In this document: positions 63,766 through 64,000 of the stretch, one piece after another | Layout of the letters: each line of letters begins with the position of its first letter | Position numbering within the stretch: position 1 is the first letter of the stretch | DNA from: Symsagittifera roscoffensis | Taxonomy: Eukaryota > Xenacoelomorpha > Acoela > Convolutidae | Length of the DNA stretch: 64,000 bases | NCBI RefSeq assembly: GCF_963678635.1 | Contig: NC_087065.1 | Coordinates: 39,619,430-39,683,429, forward strand | Direction of reading: 5' to 3' | The notes under the pieces: generated by a model | Databases searched by the model: none | What the model was told of the DNA's origin: nothing | What the model saw: only the letters and a program-made list of their open reading frames with translations | Position numbers and translations under genes: made by a program

Positions 63766-64000
63766 CAGTCGCCTACTTCGGTCACATATGAGGCTTAAGA
63801 AAAATAGGCCCTATAACCATTGGCTCAAGAGTCAGGGACACTATTTCTTGTGTTTTTCTACCTCAAGAACGGTCGGAGCCAATTCGGTTCGCTTGCGACA
63901 TGAGACTAGAACCCGTTACAGCTGAAAGGCTACTACCAAAATATCCCCCCACTCTAGAAAATAAGAACGTTCCCATACTTAGGTCTCAAAATACCCAAAA
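63766..64000. other. Window end, nothing firm recognised
   Basis: It may continue the decayed retrotransposon. Short open frames have no motif. Confidence 0.3.

Overview
The window is AT-rich, intron-rich nuclear DNA from an invertebrate metazoan. Genes are split by GT-AG introns, and one intron is GC-AG. Spacers and introns are packed with short non-autonomous mobile elements and tRNA-derived SINE-like repeats. The gene content (Prickle, nicastrin, the RNA polymerase III subunit RPC4) is animal. Splice acceptors lie just upstream of the first ATG of two closely spaced same-strand genes. That would suit a lineage with spliced-leader trans-splicing, such as tunicates and several other phyla, but I cannot name the species from the sequence. 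There is one assembly gap of 200 N (10427-10626).

Layout. Positions 1-28089 hold no exon I can recognise. They contain degenerate tandem repeats (1-1060), a GCGGATTCCGC-rich stretch (4200-4740), many copies of a dispersed family here called A, a 1.1-kb element with 19-bp terminal inverted repeats (7059-8193), a 247-bp MITE-like element (14948-15194) and tRNA-like repeats. The first Prickle exon seen begins with a splice acceptor in the middle of LIM2, so at least part of this stretch is probably Prickle intron. From 28090 to 38878 on the + strand lie three Prickle exons: the LIM2 end, LIM3 plus linker, and a long C-terminal tail ending in a CaaX box. PET and LIM1 were not found. The LIM3 exon can also run on to a stop that overlaps an AATAAA signal, which predicts a short isoform without the CaaX box.

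From 43929 to 61518 on the - strand is a complete nicastrin gene, reconstructed here as 12 coding exons whose phases all join (811 codons). Nicastrin is the substrate-gating subunit of gamma-secretase. This copy has an unusual cytoplasmic tail of about 69 residues with an NPAY motif, and its DYIGS motif reads DNSGS. Immediately upstream, on the same strand and about 0.3 kb away, is a single-exon POLR3D/RPC4 gene (61822-62808). The two are candidates for a trans-spliced bicistronic unit.

Nicastrin introns contain two nearly intact Mutator-like (MULE) transposons with FLYWCH zinc fingers (45051-47405 and 52714-55125). Each has target-site duplications and termini made of iterated short motifs, and each carries small disabling lesions. 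A 437-bp hAT-like MITE with an 8-bp target duplication (49035-49471) and long tRNA-headed SINE-like repeats also lie there. The right edge (63415-63765) carries a decayed PHD-finger ORF typical of non-LTR retrotransposon ORF1.

No single new pathway is visible. The most notable observations are the nicastrin tail, the possible POLR3D-nicastrin operon, the Prickle alternative 3' end, and families A and B, which share both ends but have different cores.
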